Of a stretch of 64,000 nucleotides of DNA, positions 27,140 to 36,004 are shown piece after piece (the stretch's first letter is position 1; every line of letters begins with the position of its first letter). The DNA is from Maribacter cobaltidurans (lineage in GTDB: Bacteria > Bacteroidota > Bacteroidia > Flavobacteriales > Flavobacteriaceae). The notes beneath the pieces were generated by a model. It saw nothing but the letters and a program-made list of their open reading frames with translations. It did not search any database and was not told the DNA's origin. The translations under genes and the position numbers were made by a program. The stretch spans positions 2,723,001 through 2,787,000 of the forward strand of contig NZ_CP022957.1 of the NCBI RefSeq assembly GCF_002269385.1. The letters are read 5' to 3'.

Positions 27140-27616
27140 ATGAAAACCTTTAAATTAACAACTTTAGTAGCGCTATTAATTATGGCGACAAGCCCATTAT
27201 TTAGCCAAGATGCAAAAACAGAAAAAGAAGCAGTGCTTACAGTAATGAAAAGCTATAAGGATGCCCTACAAAATCTTACGACCGATGGTACTTTCGAATT
27301 ATTTACCGAGGATTCCGAGGTTTTTGAATCGGGAGGCGTCGAGGGTACGTACAGCCACTATATAGAACATCATTTAGGACCGGAATTGGGTCATTTTGAA
27401 AAATTCGAATTTTCAGATTATGAAATCGATGTAAAGGTAGATGTACCCTATGCCTTTACTACCGAAACGTACCTATATACCATTGTCCTCAATCCGGACG
27501 ACAAGGGAAATAGTCGGACCATAAAGAAAAAAGGGGTAGCAACCTCACTCCTTAAAAAAATAGATGGAAAATGGAAAATAATAAAAACCCATTCATCTTC
27601 AAGAAATACAAAATAA
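27140..27616 (+). CDS. NTF2/SnoaL-like (DUF4440-type) periplasmic protein
   Basis: This 158-aa protein has a signal peptide (about 1-22, ending L-F-S-Q). Its cone-fold pattern is A-V-L-T-V-M-K-S-Y-K-D-A-L, then L-F-T-E-D-S-E-V-F-E-S-G-G, and a C-terminal K-K-I-D-G-K-W-K-I-I-K-T-H-S-S. NTF2-like proteins bind small ligands or act as simple enzymes; no catalytic set is certain here. The nearly identical leader shared with cusB suggests joint regulation in response to the same signal. Confidence 0.8.
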   Translation: MKTFKLTTLVALLIMATSPLFSQDAKTEKEAVLTVMKSYKDALQNLTTDGTFELFTEDSEVFESGGVEGTYSHYIEHHLGPELGHFEKFEFSDYEIDVKVDVPYAFTTETYLYTIVLNPDDKGNSRTIKKKGVATSLLKKIDGKWKIIKTHSSSRNTK

Positions 27617-27622
27617 CAACCG

Positions 27623-28201
27623 ATGAGTAGATATATTTCAATAAGTATAGTGTTCGGTCTTCTTCTTATTACCAGTTGTAAAGAGAAGAAAACCGAGCCA
27701 ATGCCAGAACAGTCAAAAGAAGCAACCACAGACCAACCGCCAAAAAAAGAGCTAAGCCCACACACCTCTGCAATGGCGACCATTGGTAATGCGCACATCC
27801 ATATTGATTATTCATCGCCAGGGGTTAGGGACAGGATGATTTTTGGTGGTTTGCTGGCGTATGACCAAGTCTGGCAAGCTGGGGCACATATGGCTACGTG
27901 GATAGAGACAGATACGGATATAGAAATAGATGGTAAGGAACTGAAAGCAGGTAAATATGGATTTTTTACCATTCCTACAAAAGAAGAATGGACCATCATT
28001 TTAAATTCCAATTGGAACCAGCACGGAAAGGATGAATATGACGAAAAAGATGATGTAATACGATTTAAGATAACACCGATTATTGCAGATAGTCTAAAAG
28101 AACACTTAGAATATAATATCAAGAAAATTAGTGATACGGAAGGTGAGATAACATTAGCTTGGGAAAAAGTTAAAGTAGTAATTCCATTCAAAGTAAAATA
28201 A
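27623..28201 (+). CDS. DUF2911 domain lipoprotein
   Basis: This 192-aa protein has a lipobox ending I-T-S-C (C19). DUF2911 features include I-D-Y-S-S-P-G-V-R-D-R, I-F-G-G-L-L-A-Y-D-Q-V-W-Q-A-G-A-H, L-K-A-G-K-Y-G-F-F-T-I-P and W-T-I-I-L-N. The family is common in Bacteroidetes, secreted, with unknown function. It is 6 bp downstream of the NTF2-like gene, so probably co-transcribed under the same dyad leader. Confidence 0.87.
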   Translation: MSRYISISIVFGLLLITSCKEKKTEPMPEQSKEATTDQPPKKELSPHTSAMATIGNAHIHIDYSSPGVRDRMIFGGLLAYDQVWQAGAHMATWIETDTDIEIDGKELKAGKYGFFTIPTKEEWTIILNSNWNQHGKDEYDEKDDVIRFKITPIIADSLKEHLEYNIKKISDTEGEITLAWEKVKVVIPFKVK

Positions 28202-28287
28202 CAAGATAGGGTCAACAAGGGTACGATGATAAAAAATATAAAAAAACGTGTATCATCAAAGAATAAAAAACTAATACAGTTTAAACC

Positions 28288-29514
28288 GTGAACGAATTTT
28301 TAAAACAATGGGGCGAAGCCGCCTATACGACTACCGGATTTTTCTGGATGGCGCTTTGGGCATTCATTTTGGGTTATATCATCAGTAGTATGATACAGAT
28401 TTTCGTGACCGAAAAGAGGATGCAAAAAACAATGGGCGAAAACGAAGGCAAAAGTGTGCTGTTGGGCACGTTTTTCGGCTTTATAAGCAGCTCGTGCAGT
28501 TTTTCGGCTTTGGCAGGTACAAAATCCATCTTTAAGAAAGGGGCAAGCTTTGTGTCTTCCATTGCTTTTCTGTTGGCATCTACCAATCTCGTCATAGAAT
28601 TGGGGATTATCATTTCCATCTTTTTAGGTTGGCAGTTCGTGGTGGGCGAATATGTAGGTGGTATTCTCTTGATTGGTATTTCGTGGATTCTGATACGACT
28701 CATCAATCCTAAAAAACTCATCGAAAAAGCCCGTAAGAATCTCGAAAATGAAGATGATGATGAGATGGACGGTTCCAAAGATTGGAAGAAACAAATCAAG
28801 AACGAAGACAGTTGGGCGCGCGTTGCCAAAAAATATAAGATGGAATGGCAAATGGTATGGAAGGATGTAACCGTAGGTTTTACCATTGCAGGTATAACAG
28901 CAGCTTTTGTGCCAGATTCGTTCTTTCAGACCTTATTTATAAATAGTGGTCAAGGCAATACAGATTTCACATTTCTCGAAATTCTGGAACATATTGTGGT
29001 CGGTCCAGTTGCCGCATTTTTGACTTTTATCGGTTCAATGGGCAACATTCCGTTAGCAGCGTTACTATTCGGAAAAGGCGTGAGTTTTGCTGGCGTAATG
29101 GCCTTTATTTTTAGTGATTTGGTGGTTTTTCCAGTACTGAGAATCAATGCAAAGTATTATGGTTGGAAAATGTCATTGTTTATCTTGTTTTTATTATTTA
29201 CAGCATTAATTGGTACGGCATTGGCACTTCATTATGGATTTGATTTATTGAATATGCTACCAGGTTCATCACAAGTGAAGATTCAGGATAGCGAATTTTT
29301 CAAGATTGATTATACCTTTTTCTTGAACGTTGCTTTTCTCATCATTTCGGCCTATCTCGTATATCTGGGTTTTTTCAAGAAAAAAGATGTAGAACATTCA
29401 ATGAGCGAGATGGCACCCAAAAGTCCATTGTTGGAAAGTGTTTTAAAATATGCAGCCTTCATCTGTTATATATGGCTTGCAGGAGGACTGATTGTAAATT
29501 TTTTAATCAACTAA
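28288..29514 (+). CDS. Permease (DUF318/ArsP-like family, PF03773 type)
   Basis: This 408-aa protein uses a GTG start at 28288. About nine helices are seen. Two related halves hold the motif with G-x-x-x-G-F-I-S-S-S-C-S-F-S-A-L-A (about 62-80) and the internal G-S-M-G-N-I-P-L-A-A segment. A charged cytoplasmic loop (about 140-190) separates the halves. Relatives include the organoarsenical exporter ArsP and uncharacterised permeases frequent near CopA ATPases. The Cys in S-S-C-S may contact metal. Substrate unknown. Confidence 0.85.
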   Translation: MNEFLKQWGEAAYTTTGFFWMALWAFILGYIISSMIQIFVTEKRMQKTMGENEGKSVLLGTFFGFISSSCSFSALAGTKSIFKKGASFVSSIAFLLASTNLVIELGIIISIFLGWQFVVGEYVGGILLIGISWILIRLINPKKLIEKARKNLENEDDDEMDGSKDWKKQIKNEDSWARVAKKYKMEWQMVWKDVTVGFTIAGITAAFVPDSFFQTLFINSGQGNTDFTFLEILEHIVVGPVAAFLTFIGSMGNIPLAALLFGKGVSFAGVMAFIFSDLVVFPVLRINAKYYGWKMSLFILFLLFTALIGTALALHYGFDLLNMLPGSSQVKIQDSEFFKIDYTFFLNVAFLIISAYLVYLGFFKKKDVEHSMSEMAPKSPLLESVLKYAAFICYIWLAGGLIVNFLIN

Positions 29515-29525
29515 AATTAGTGGCT

Positions 29526-29819
29526 ATGAAAACATTCGATACCCTTTCCCAAACAATGACCCACTTGCAAAAGCAAGGTTATACCTACGATTTTAATTTA
29601 TGTTCGGGACACATTGAATGTAATGCGCTAAAGCTAAAATTACATCCAGAGGATTTCGATGTAGATGAGATGCATCGTTTTGAAGGAATGAGCAGTACCG
29701 ATGACAACAGCGTTCTTTACGCTATTTCATCAAAAAATGGAATTAAAGGATTATTGGTCGATGCCTATGGTGTCTATGCAGAGAATATTTCTGAAGCAAT
29801 GCGAAAAAAATTAAGATAA
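29526..29819 (+). CDS. Small conserved protein (often labelled phosphoribosylpyrophosphate synthetase-like)
   Basis: This 97-aa protein starts at ATG 29526, 11 bp after the permease stop. The pattern Y-D-F-N-L-C, L-K-L-H-P-E-D-F-D-V-D-E, R-F-E-G-M-S, and S-V-L-Y-A-I-S-S-K-N-G-I-K-G-L-L-V-D-A-Y-G belongs to a small Bacteroidetes family that databases often mislabel as a PRPP synthetase. It is too short for that enzyme. A free Cys-Ser-Gly-His near residue 27 is notable next to a copper ATPase. It ends one base before the copA start. Confidence 0.75.
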   Translation: MKTFDTLSQTMTHLQKQGYTYDFNLCSGHIECNALKLKLHPEDFDVDEMHRFEGMSSTDDNSVLYAISSKNGIKGLLVDAYGVYAENISEAMRKKLR

Positions 29820-29820
29820 A

Positions 29821-32343
29821 ATGAAACATACCTATCACATACACGGAATGACCTGCAAAGGTTGCCAGAATCACGTCGAAAAAACCCTTTCCAATATAGA
29901 GGGAGTAACCAGTGCATCGGTCAATTTGGAAAAGGCAGAAGCCACCATCGAAATGGAATCTCACATTCCTATCGAGACTTTTCAAAAGGTATTAAATGAT
30001 GACGGCGGTACGTATTCTATCCACAAACCGGGCGAGCATCATCATAAAGAGGATTCCGCTTCCGCGAAAGCGAAAAAACCACAACCCAAAGGCAAAGGAA
30101 CAGGAACCTTCTACTGTCCAATGCATTGCGAAGGAGATAAAACCTACGACAAGCCAGGCGACTGTCCTGTCTGCGGAATGGATTTAGTCGAGGAACAAAA
30201 TTTAACCGCCACCACTTCCGAGCAATGGACCTGCCCTATGCACCCTGAAGTTGTTAAAGACGGACCTGGAGACTGCCCTATTTGTGGGATGGACCTGGTG
30301 CCGATGGAACCAGACCTATCGGCAGAAGAAAAGACCTATAAAAAATTACTTAAAAAATTCTGGATAGCGGTTGTCTTTACGTTGCCTATATTCTTTATAG
30401 CAATGTCAGAAATGCTGTCAAACAATCCCTTGGAAAGTATTCTCGAAATAAAATACTGGAACTGGGCTCAGTTTGTGCTTTCCCTTCCCGTGGTTTTCTA
30501 TGCTACGTGGATGTTCTTTGAACGTGCGTATCGCAGTATTGTCACCTGGAACCTAAATATGTTTACGCTCATTGGGATAGGTACCGGAGTGGCTTGGGTT
30601 TTTAGTGTTTTCGGTATGCTATTCCCTCAGATATTTCCACAAGACTTTTTAACGGAATCAGGAACTGTATTTGTGTACTTTGAGGCGACCACAGTTATTT
30701 TAACGCTGGTGCTACTCGGCCAGGTACTTGAGGCTCGTGCGCATAGTAAGACCAATTCTGCGGTCAAGGAACTCTTAAAACTTGCGCCCAATAAAGCCAT
30801 TAAGGTAGTCAATGGAAATGAGGAGGAAGTTTCCATCGACCAGATAGAGAAAGGAGATATATTACGGGTGAAGCCAGGAGATAAAATTCCTGTTGATGGC
30901 AAAATTACCGAAGGAGAAACTACCGTAGATGAATCGATGATTTCGGGAGAGCCCATTCCAGTTAATAAATCTGTAGATGACAAAGTAAGTAGCGGTACCA
31001 TAAACGGCAACCAGTCGTTCTTGATGGAGGCCGAAAAAGTAGGTAGCGACACATTACTTTCCCAAATCATCAAAATGGTAAACGATGCCAGTCGCAGTCG
31101 TGCGCCCATCCAAAAATTGGCCGATACGGTTTCAGGCTATTTTGTGCCAGTAGTCATATTTATTGCGGTCATAACCTTTATCGTTTGGGCAATCTGGGGT
31201 CCGGAACCCGCTTATGTCTATGGGTTTGTGAATGCCATTGCCGTACTGATAATCGCCTGCCCCTGCGCCTTGGGGTTGGCCACACCTATGTCCGTTATGG
31301 TTGGCGTTGGTAAAGGAGCACAAAATGGTGTGCTAATCAAGAATGCCGAAGCTCTGGAAAAAATGGACAAGGTGGACACCCTTATCGTGGATAAGACTGG
31401 AACCATTACTGAAGGAAAACCTACGGTTGAGAAGGTAGGTTCTTTTGATGATAAACAATTTAGCGAAAGCGAAATTCTACATTTTATTGCATCCCTAAAC
31501 AGTTCCAGCGAGCATCCATTGGCCGAAGCTACTGTGAAATACGGAAAGCAGCAGAATGTTGAACTATCAAAAACCGAAAATTTCAGCGCAATAACGGGAA
31601 AAGGCGTAGAAGGTACTGTTGATGGCAAGAAGCTCGATTTAGGAAACGATAGGATGATGGAATATGCCAAGGCTACTATTTCATCTGCTATGAAAGATGA
31701 AGCACAATCCTTTCAAAAACAAGGGAAAACCGTTTCGTATTTAGCTATTGATGGTAAGGTTTCAGGCTATGTCGTGATAGGCGACAAAATCAAGAAAACA
31801 AGCGCCAAGGCCATCAAGGAATTACAGGACAAGGGGATTGCCGTGATAATGCTCACGGGCGATAACCACGATACAGCACAGGCCGTAGCATCAGAGCTAA
31901 ACCTTGCTGACTTTAAAGCCAGTATGTTACCTGAAAATAAGTTGCAGGAAGTTGAAAAATTGCAGAATGAAGGGAAGGTGGTCGCAATGGCAGGTGATGG
32001 CATCAATGATGCACCAGCACTGGCAAAAAGTAATGTGGGAATCGCTATGGGGACAGGTACAGATGTAGCCATAGAAAGTGCGATGATAACCTTGGTAAAA
32101 GGTGATTTGCACGGTATCGTAAAAGCTAAAAATTTAAGCCATATGGTTATGCGAAATATCAAGCAGAATCTCTTTTTCGCTTTCATCTATAATACCTTAG
32201 GTGTGCCCATTGCGGCTGGAGTCCTATTTCCGTTTTTCGGTTTGTTATTATCACCTATGATTGCAGCTTTGGCAATGAGTTTTAGTTCCGTATCGGTTAT
32301 TGCAAATGCCTTACGATTACGTACCAAAAAAATCGAAAGCTAA
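29821..32343 (+). CDS. copA: Copper-translocating P1B-type ATPase (HMA + two HMBD domains)
   Basis: This 840-aa protein has an N-terminal HMA domain with M-T-C12-K-G-C15, then two heavy-metal-binding domains (about 97-124 and 136-162, each C-P-M-H ... C-P-x-C-G-M-D-L-V). The P-type core follows: the C480-P-C482 ion-binding motif in helix 6, phosphorylated D524 in D-K-T-G-T-I-T, T-G-E-S-like S-G-E-P, H-P of the S-E-H-P-L-A motif, and G-D-G-I-N-D-A-P. It exports Cu(I) from the cytosol. The stop overlaps the next gene's ATG by one base. Confidence 0.95.
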   Translation: MKHTYHIHGMTCKGCQNHVEKTLSNIEGVTSASVNLEKAEATIEMESHIPIETFQKVLNDDGGTYSIHKPGEHHHKEDSASAKAKKPQPKGKGTGTFYCPMHCEGDKTYDKPGDCPVCGMDLVEEQNLTATTSEQWTCPMHPEVVKDGPGDCPICGMDLVPMEPDLSAEEKTYKKLLKKFWIAVVFTLPIFFIAMSEMLSNNPLESILEIKYWNWAQFVLSLPVVFYATWMFFERAYRSIVTWNLNMFTLIGIGTGVAWVFSVFGMLFPQIFPQDFLTESGTVFVYFEATTVILTLVLLGQVLEARAHSKTNSAVKELLKLAPNKAIKVVNGNEEEVSIDQIEKGDILRVKPGDKIPVDGKITEGETTVDESMISGEPIPVNKSVDDKVSSGTINGNQSFLMEAEKVGSDTLLSQIIKMVNDASRSRAPIQKLADTVSGYFVPVVIFIAVITFIVWAIWGPEPAYVYGFVNAIAVLIIACPCALGLATPMSVMVGVGKGAQNGVLIKNAEALEKMDKVDTLIVDKTGTITEGKPTVEKVGSFDDKQFSESEILHFIASLNSSSEHPLAEATVKYGKQQNVELSKTENFSAITGKGVEGTVDGKKLDLGNDRMMEYAKATISSAMKDEAQSFQKQGKTVSYLAIDGKVSGYVVIGDKIKKTSAKAIKELQDKGIAVIMLTGDNHDTAQAVASELNLADFKASMLPENKLQEVEKLQNEGKVVAMAGDGINDAPALAKSNVGIAMGTGTDVAIESAMITLVKGDLHGIVKAKNLSHMVMRNIKQNLFFAFIYNTLGVPIAAGVLFPFFGLLLSPMIAALAMSFSSVSVIANALRLRTKKIES

Positions 32344-33053
32344 TGGTCAATAGAAAAACAGCAAAATGGATTCGAAAAGCCCACCGCTACTTGGGTATCT
32401 TCCTGGGTATTCAGTTCCTGATGTGGACGATTAGCGGGATGTATTTTAGCTGGACGGATATTGATGAAATACACGGCGACCAGTTCAAAAAACAGGAGCC
32501 AAAACAGATGGTTTTTTCAGATTTATTGGGTACGGGTCAATTAAATAGTATGCAACCCATCCAATCGCTGGAATTATTGGAAATAGCAGAAGAACCTTAC
32601 TATTGGATAAACGAAGCAAAGCTTTATAATGCCAAAACAGGAGAGGGAAAGGAAGGTATCACTAAAGAAGAAGCGCAAGAGGTAGCACAAAGATATATGC
32701 TTCCAGAGCTTAAAATTGCCGCAATAAAAAGGATAGAAGAAGTCGGAAACCACCACGAGTACCGCGGACGACCATTACCTGCTTATGAGATTTCATATAA
32801 AACCGATGAAAATTTAAAAGCCTACGTGGCGATTGAGAATGGTGCTTTTCAAACAGTACGTCATCGCGATTGGCGCTGGTTCGATTTTTTATGGATGACC
32901 CACACAATGGATTATGACACGAGGGATAACTTCAACACCATTGTTTTAAGAGCCTTTTCGCTCTTAGGCTTGATAACGGTATTGAGCGGCTTTTTGCTTT
33001 GGTATATTTCATCACCATCTGTACGAAGGATGAAAAGCAAATCAAGAAGGTAA
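32343..33053 (+). CDS. PepSY domain membrane protein
   Basis: This 236-aa protein starts inside the copA stop (TAATG). An N-terminal PepSY-associated helix (R-K-A-H-R-Y-L-G-I-F-L-G, about 10-35, with W-T-I-S-G-M-Y-F) is followed by a periplasmic region with a PepSY segment (about 95-165) and a C-terminal helix (about 200-225). This half-size PepSY_TM layout occurs beside copper ATPases in Bacteroidetes. Tight coupling suggests a partner or redox role with CopA, not proven. Confidence 0.82.
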   Translation: MVNRKTAKWIRKAHRYLGIFLGIQFLMWTISGMYFSWTDIDEIHGDQFKKQEPKQMVFSDLLGTGQLNSMQPIQSLELLEIAEEPYYWINEAKLYNAKTGEGKEGITKEEAQEVAQRYMLPELKIAAIKRIEEVGNHHEYRGRPLPAYEISYKTDENLKAYVAIENGAFQTVRHRDWRWFDFLWMTHTMDYDTRDNFNTIVLRAFSLLGLITVLSGFLLWYISSPSVRRMKSKSRR

Positions 33054-33079
33054 TTTTTGAATGAGTGGAGACGCAATAT

Positions 33080-33226
33080 ATGAAAAGAAAAAACCTAAGT
33101 AAGCGCGAGATTAGAAAAATGCCATTTGAAAAGGAAGGTGCTTATATTTTATGGGTCATTATCATACTTTTAATAGTACATACGCTCATTGTACTGGTTT
33201 TGAAAAATATTAGTGAATCCATATAA
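33080..33226 (+). CDS. Tiny basic single-pass membrane protein
   Basis: This 48-aa open frame runs from ATG 33080 to TAA 33226, beginning 26 bp after the PepSY gene. Residues 1-18 are strongly basic (M-K-R-K-N-L-S-K-R-E-I-R-K), followed by one hydrophobic helix (about 22-42). No family is recognised. Its layout matches the small proteins at 21162 and 35153. Its end lies before the start of the HMBD protein. Confidence 0.55.
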   Translation: MKRKNLSKREIRKMPFEKEGAYILWVIIILLIVHTLIVLVLKNISESI

Positions 33227-33263
33227 ATTTTTAAGAAACAATAACATTTCAATTTTCAATATC

Positions 33264-33542
33264 ATGAACAAGAACATCATTTACATTGCAGTGGCTGCGT
33301 TAGCGGTCGGTTTATTGGGGGGATATTTTATTTTCTCAAATGCTGAGGCCGATCAATTGGCCATAAAAGATCTTTCGGATATGTCCGATAGCCATGACCA
33401 TTCCGGAGAATCCGAGAATCAGATGTGGACCTGCTCCATGCACCCACAGATCATGCAACCCGAACCGGGAGACTGCCCAATCTGCGGTATGGATCTCATT
33501 CCCGCTGAAACCGGAGGAGAAGGGCTGGGCCAAACGAAATAA
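33264..33542 (+). CDS. N-terminal fragment of a second CusB-type adaptor (anchor + HMBD), frameshifted
   Basis: This 92-aa frame starts at ATG 33264. A membrane anchor (about 3-24) is followed by His/Asp-rich residues and an HMBD (W-T-C-S-M-H-P ... C-P-I-C-G-M-D-L-I-P-A). It closely parallels the first 80 residues of the intact adaptor at 14301 and then hits TAA. Restoring one A in the C-CAAA-CG run near 33530 continues the frame as G-Q-N-E-I-R-M-T-D into the next open frame. So this is probably one broken gene, though the HMBD piece could still work alone. Confidence 0.75.
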   Translation: MNKNIIYIAVAALAVGLLGGYFIFSNAEADQLAIKDLSDMSDSHDHSGESENQMWTCSMHPQIMQPEPGDCPICGMDLIPAETGGEGLGQTK

Positions 33543-33544
33543 GG

Positions 33545-35083
33545 ATGACGGACAACGCCTTGGCATTAGCCAATATACGGGCCTCTACCGTTGGTACAGG
33601 TGGTTCGGATGGGAGTTCACTTAAGCTCTCAGGAAAGATTCGCGAGAACGAAGAAGCCAATGCTACCCAAGCTACATATTTTGCGGGTCGCATTGAACGG
33701 CTAAATGTGAATTATACCGGAGAGAACGTTGCCAAGGGCAAACTTTTGGCAACCATCTATTCCCCAGAATTGGTAAGCGCACAACAAGAGCTGTTGACGG
33801 CCGCATCCATGAAGGAATCGCAACCGGCATTATACAATGCCGTTCGCAATAAATTAAAATTATGGAAGCTTTCTGACAATCAAATAGATAAGATAGAAGA
33901 AGTGGGCAAAGTGCAGGAAAACTTTCCAGTCTATGCCACAGTTTCAGGAACGATTACCGATATCATGGTTGAAGAAGGAGATTATGTAAAACAAGGGCAG
34001 CCTTTGTACAAAATTGCCAACTTAAATTCCGTTTGGGCGGTATTCGATGCCTATGAAAATCAGATAGCATCGTTGAAGGAGGGTCAGGAGGTCAAGATAA
34101 CGACGAATGTCTATCCCAATGAAGAATTTACGGCTAAAATATCCTTTGTAGACCCGTTACTTAATTCTTCTACAAGAACGGTTATGGTAAGGGCAATACT
34201 TAACAATAAGGATAATCTCTTGAAGCCGGGTATGTTCGTGGAAGGTACAATCAAAGCTGCCGAAATGCCAATGGATAACGCGGTTATTGTCCCCGCTAGC
34301 GCCGTGATGTGGACGGGGGAACGGTCGGTGGTCTATGTAAAGACCAATCCCAATGAGCCTGTCTTCGAAATGCGCGAAGTTGCCCTTGGAAATACCAATG
34401 GCGATACCTATACCATAATCAGCGGGCTTGAAAACGGGGATCAAATTGTGACCAACGGAACATTTAGTGTTGATGCGGCCGCACAGTTACAGGGTAAAAA
34501 ATCGATGATGAACGCAGAAGGAGGCAAAACCATGACCGGGCATGAGGGTCATTTGGGTATGCAGGAAGGAGATAAAATGGAACCCTCAACAAGTACGGGC
34601 ACCGACCATTCTAATATGAAAAAAAGGATTAAAGTATCAAGTGAGTTTCAAGGTCAGTTGAAGCAGATTTTCGAAGCCTATATAGATGTTAAGGATGCCT
34701 TGGTAAACGATGATGGCGCGGCCGCACAAAAAGAAGCAAAACAAATGGAAGAAAGTTTGGCCAAAGTCGATATGAAGTTGCTAAAAGACAAAGAGGCACA
34801 TGATCATTGGATGACCATTCAAAAAGAGCTCAAAGCATCGTCCAATGCAATGGCCAGCACTTCGGATGTCAAGGGGCAAAGAGACCACTTTAAACATTTA
34901 TCGGCCCACATGATCAGCGGTGTTCAGCTTTTTGGAGTCAATCAAAAAGTGTACAACAGCTTTTGCCCGATGGCAGATAGCAATAAGGGAGCCAATTGGC
35001 TAAGCCTGGAAAAGGAGATTCGAAACCCATATTATGGAGAAGCGATGATGACCTGTGGAGAGGTAAAAGCTACTTTGGAATAA
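33545..35083 (+). CDS. C-terminal part of the second CusB-type adaptor with DUF3347 (frameshifted)
   Basis: This 512-aa frame begins 2 bp after the stop of the HMBD piece, in the next reading frame. It carries the adaptor core (about 20-320: R-I-E-R-L-N-V-N-Y-T-G-E-N-V, Y-S-P-E-L-V-S-A-Q-Q-E, V-M-W-T-G-E-R-S-V-V-Y-V), a Met/His linker, and DUF3347 (about 375-512, ending C-P-M ... N-P-Y-Y-G ... C-G-E-V). It lacks its own signal or anchor, so on its own it would stay in the cytosol. No second CusA is visible nearby, so even repaired it would have to share the pump at 9109. Confidence 0.8.
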   Translation: MTDNALALANIRASTVGTGGSDGSSLKLSGKIRENEEANATQATYFAGRIERLNVNYTGENVAKGKLLATIYSPELVSAQQELLTAASMKESQPALYNAVRNKLKLWKLSDNQIDKIEEVGKVQENFPVYATVSGTITDIMVEEGDYVKQGQPLYKIANLNSVWAVFDAYENQIASLKEGQEVKITTNVYPNEEFTAKISFVDPLLNSSTRTVMVRAILNNKDNLLKPGMFVEGTIKAAEMPMDNAVIVPASAVMWTGERSVVYVKTNPNEPVFEMREVALGNTNGDTYTIISGLENGDQIVTNGTFSVDAAAQLQGKKSMMNAEGGKTMTGHEGHLGMQEGDKMEPSTSTGTDHSNMKKRIKVSSEFQGQLKQIFEAYIDVKDALVNDDGAAAQKEAKQMEESLAKVDMKLLKDKEAHDHWMTIQKELKASSNAMASTSDVKGQRDHFKHLSAHMISGVQLFGVNQKVYNSFCPMADSNKGANWLSLEKEIRNPYYGEAMMTCGEVKATLE

Positions 35084-35092
35084 TTAATTTCC

Positions 35093-35138
35093 GTAAAAGG
35101 CGGATGTGGCCAATAGGTACTAAGTTCCGCTTTTTTAC
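35093..35138 (+). terminator. Terminator-like hairpin after the second adaptor
   Basis: GTAAAAGGCGGA pairs with TCCGCTTTTTTAC (12 bp, one bulged T) around a 21-nt loop. The 3' arm contains a T6 run. It lies 10 bp after the adaptor stop, as expected for a rho-independent terminator of the copper operon. Confidence 0.55.
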
Positions 35139-35152
35139 TTTAAAAAAGTTGG

Positions 35153-35308
35153 ATGACGATGAGCGAGAACAGAAGGAAAAGGAGAAAGAAAGAGAGAAAA
35201 AAACCGCAAAACAATATCGATAAGAAAGATAAAATTTACGGAATACTGGCGATAGTGCTATTATTTCTTATAGCCACTATATTAGTTATTATCAATGCAT
35301 TTTCATAG
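35153..35308 (+). CDS. Tiny basic single-pass membrane protein
   Basis: This 51-aa open frame runs from ATG 35153 (or 35159, giving 49 aa) to TAG 35308. The N-terminal 27 residues are highly basic (R-R-K-R-R-K-K-E-R-K-K), followed by one hydrophobic helix (about 29-48). It resembles the proteins at 21162 and 33080 in size and plan but not in sequence. It stands between the adaptor and the HMA-AraC regulator. Function unknown. Confidence 0.5.
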   Translation: MTMSENRRKRRKKERKKPQNNIDKKDKIYGILAIVLLFLIATILVIINAFS

Positions 35309-35345
35309 TAACTTTCCTTATGATAGAAGTTGAAACTGGAATAAC

Positions 35346-35912
35346 ATGAGCAACATCATCCACATAAAAAATATGGTCTGCCCCAGATGTATAGCGGCAG
35401 TATCCAATATTTTGAAAGATTTGGAGATTCCATATGTATCTATAAAATTGGGAGAAGTGGAATTGCCTGCAACACTTGCTTTAAAGAAAAAATTGTCCTT
35501 GTCCATAGAGCTTCAGGAATCCGGATTCAGCTTGATAAACGACCGTAAAAGTCAACTTATAGAACAGATGAAAACCTTGGTCGTGGACAAAATCCATCAT
35601 TCTTCCGATGGATTGGATATTAAATGGGCGGACTATATAAGCGAAAAACTCCATCTTGATTACAAGTACTTAAGTTCCCTTTTTTCATCTGTGGAAAGCA
35701 TCACTTTTGAACAGTATATCATCACCCAAAAGATTGAAAGGGTAAAGGAATTATTGGTGTATGACGAACTTACCTTGAGCGAAATTGCCTATCAACTGGG
35801 GTACAGCAGCGTGGCCTATTTAAGCAATCAATTTAAAAAAATCAATGGTATGGCACCTACACAATTTAAGAAGAGTACTATACAGAATAGAAAGTTTTTG
35901 GATGATGTTTAA
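35346..35912 (+). CDS. AraC-family regulator with N-terminal HMA-like metal-binding domain
   Basis: This 188-aa protein starts with a ferredoxin-like HMA segment (about 1-75) carrying N-M-V-C12-P-R-C15. An AraC-type double helix-turn-helix follows (about 85-185: L-T-L-S-E-I-A-Y-Q-L-G-Y-S-S-V-A-Y-L-S-N-Q-F-K-K, then P-T-Q-F-K). Such proteins recur near copper genes in Bacteroidetes but are little studied. A metal-chaperone-like sensor fused to a DNA-binding domain implies direct copper sensing (inference). A decayed paralogue is at 41313-41507. Confidence 0.88.
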   Translation: MSNIIHIKNMVCPRCIAAVSNILKDLEIPYVSIKLGEVELPATLALKKKLSLSIELQESGFSLINDRKSQLIEQMKTLVVDKIHHSSDGLDIKWADYISEKLHLDYKYLSSLFSSVESITFEQYIITQKIERVKELLVYDELTLSEIAYQLGYSSVAYLSNQFKKINGMAPTQFKKSTIQNRKFLDDV

Positions 35913-36004
35913 GAAGTTTTTGTTGCAAGTTCACTTTATCAAGAAAGCTGTCCAAGGCAACTAGACCATCTCAATACTTCATAATATAATTAAACTTTTA
36001 ATCG

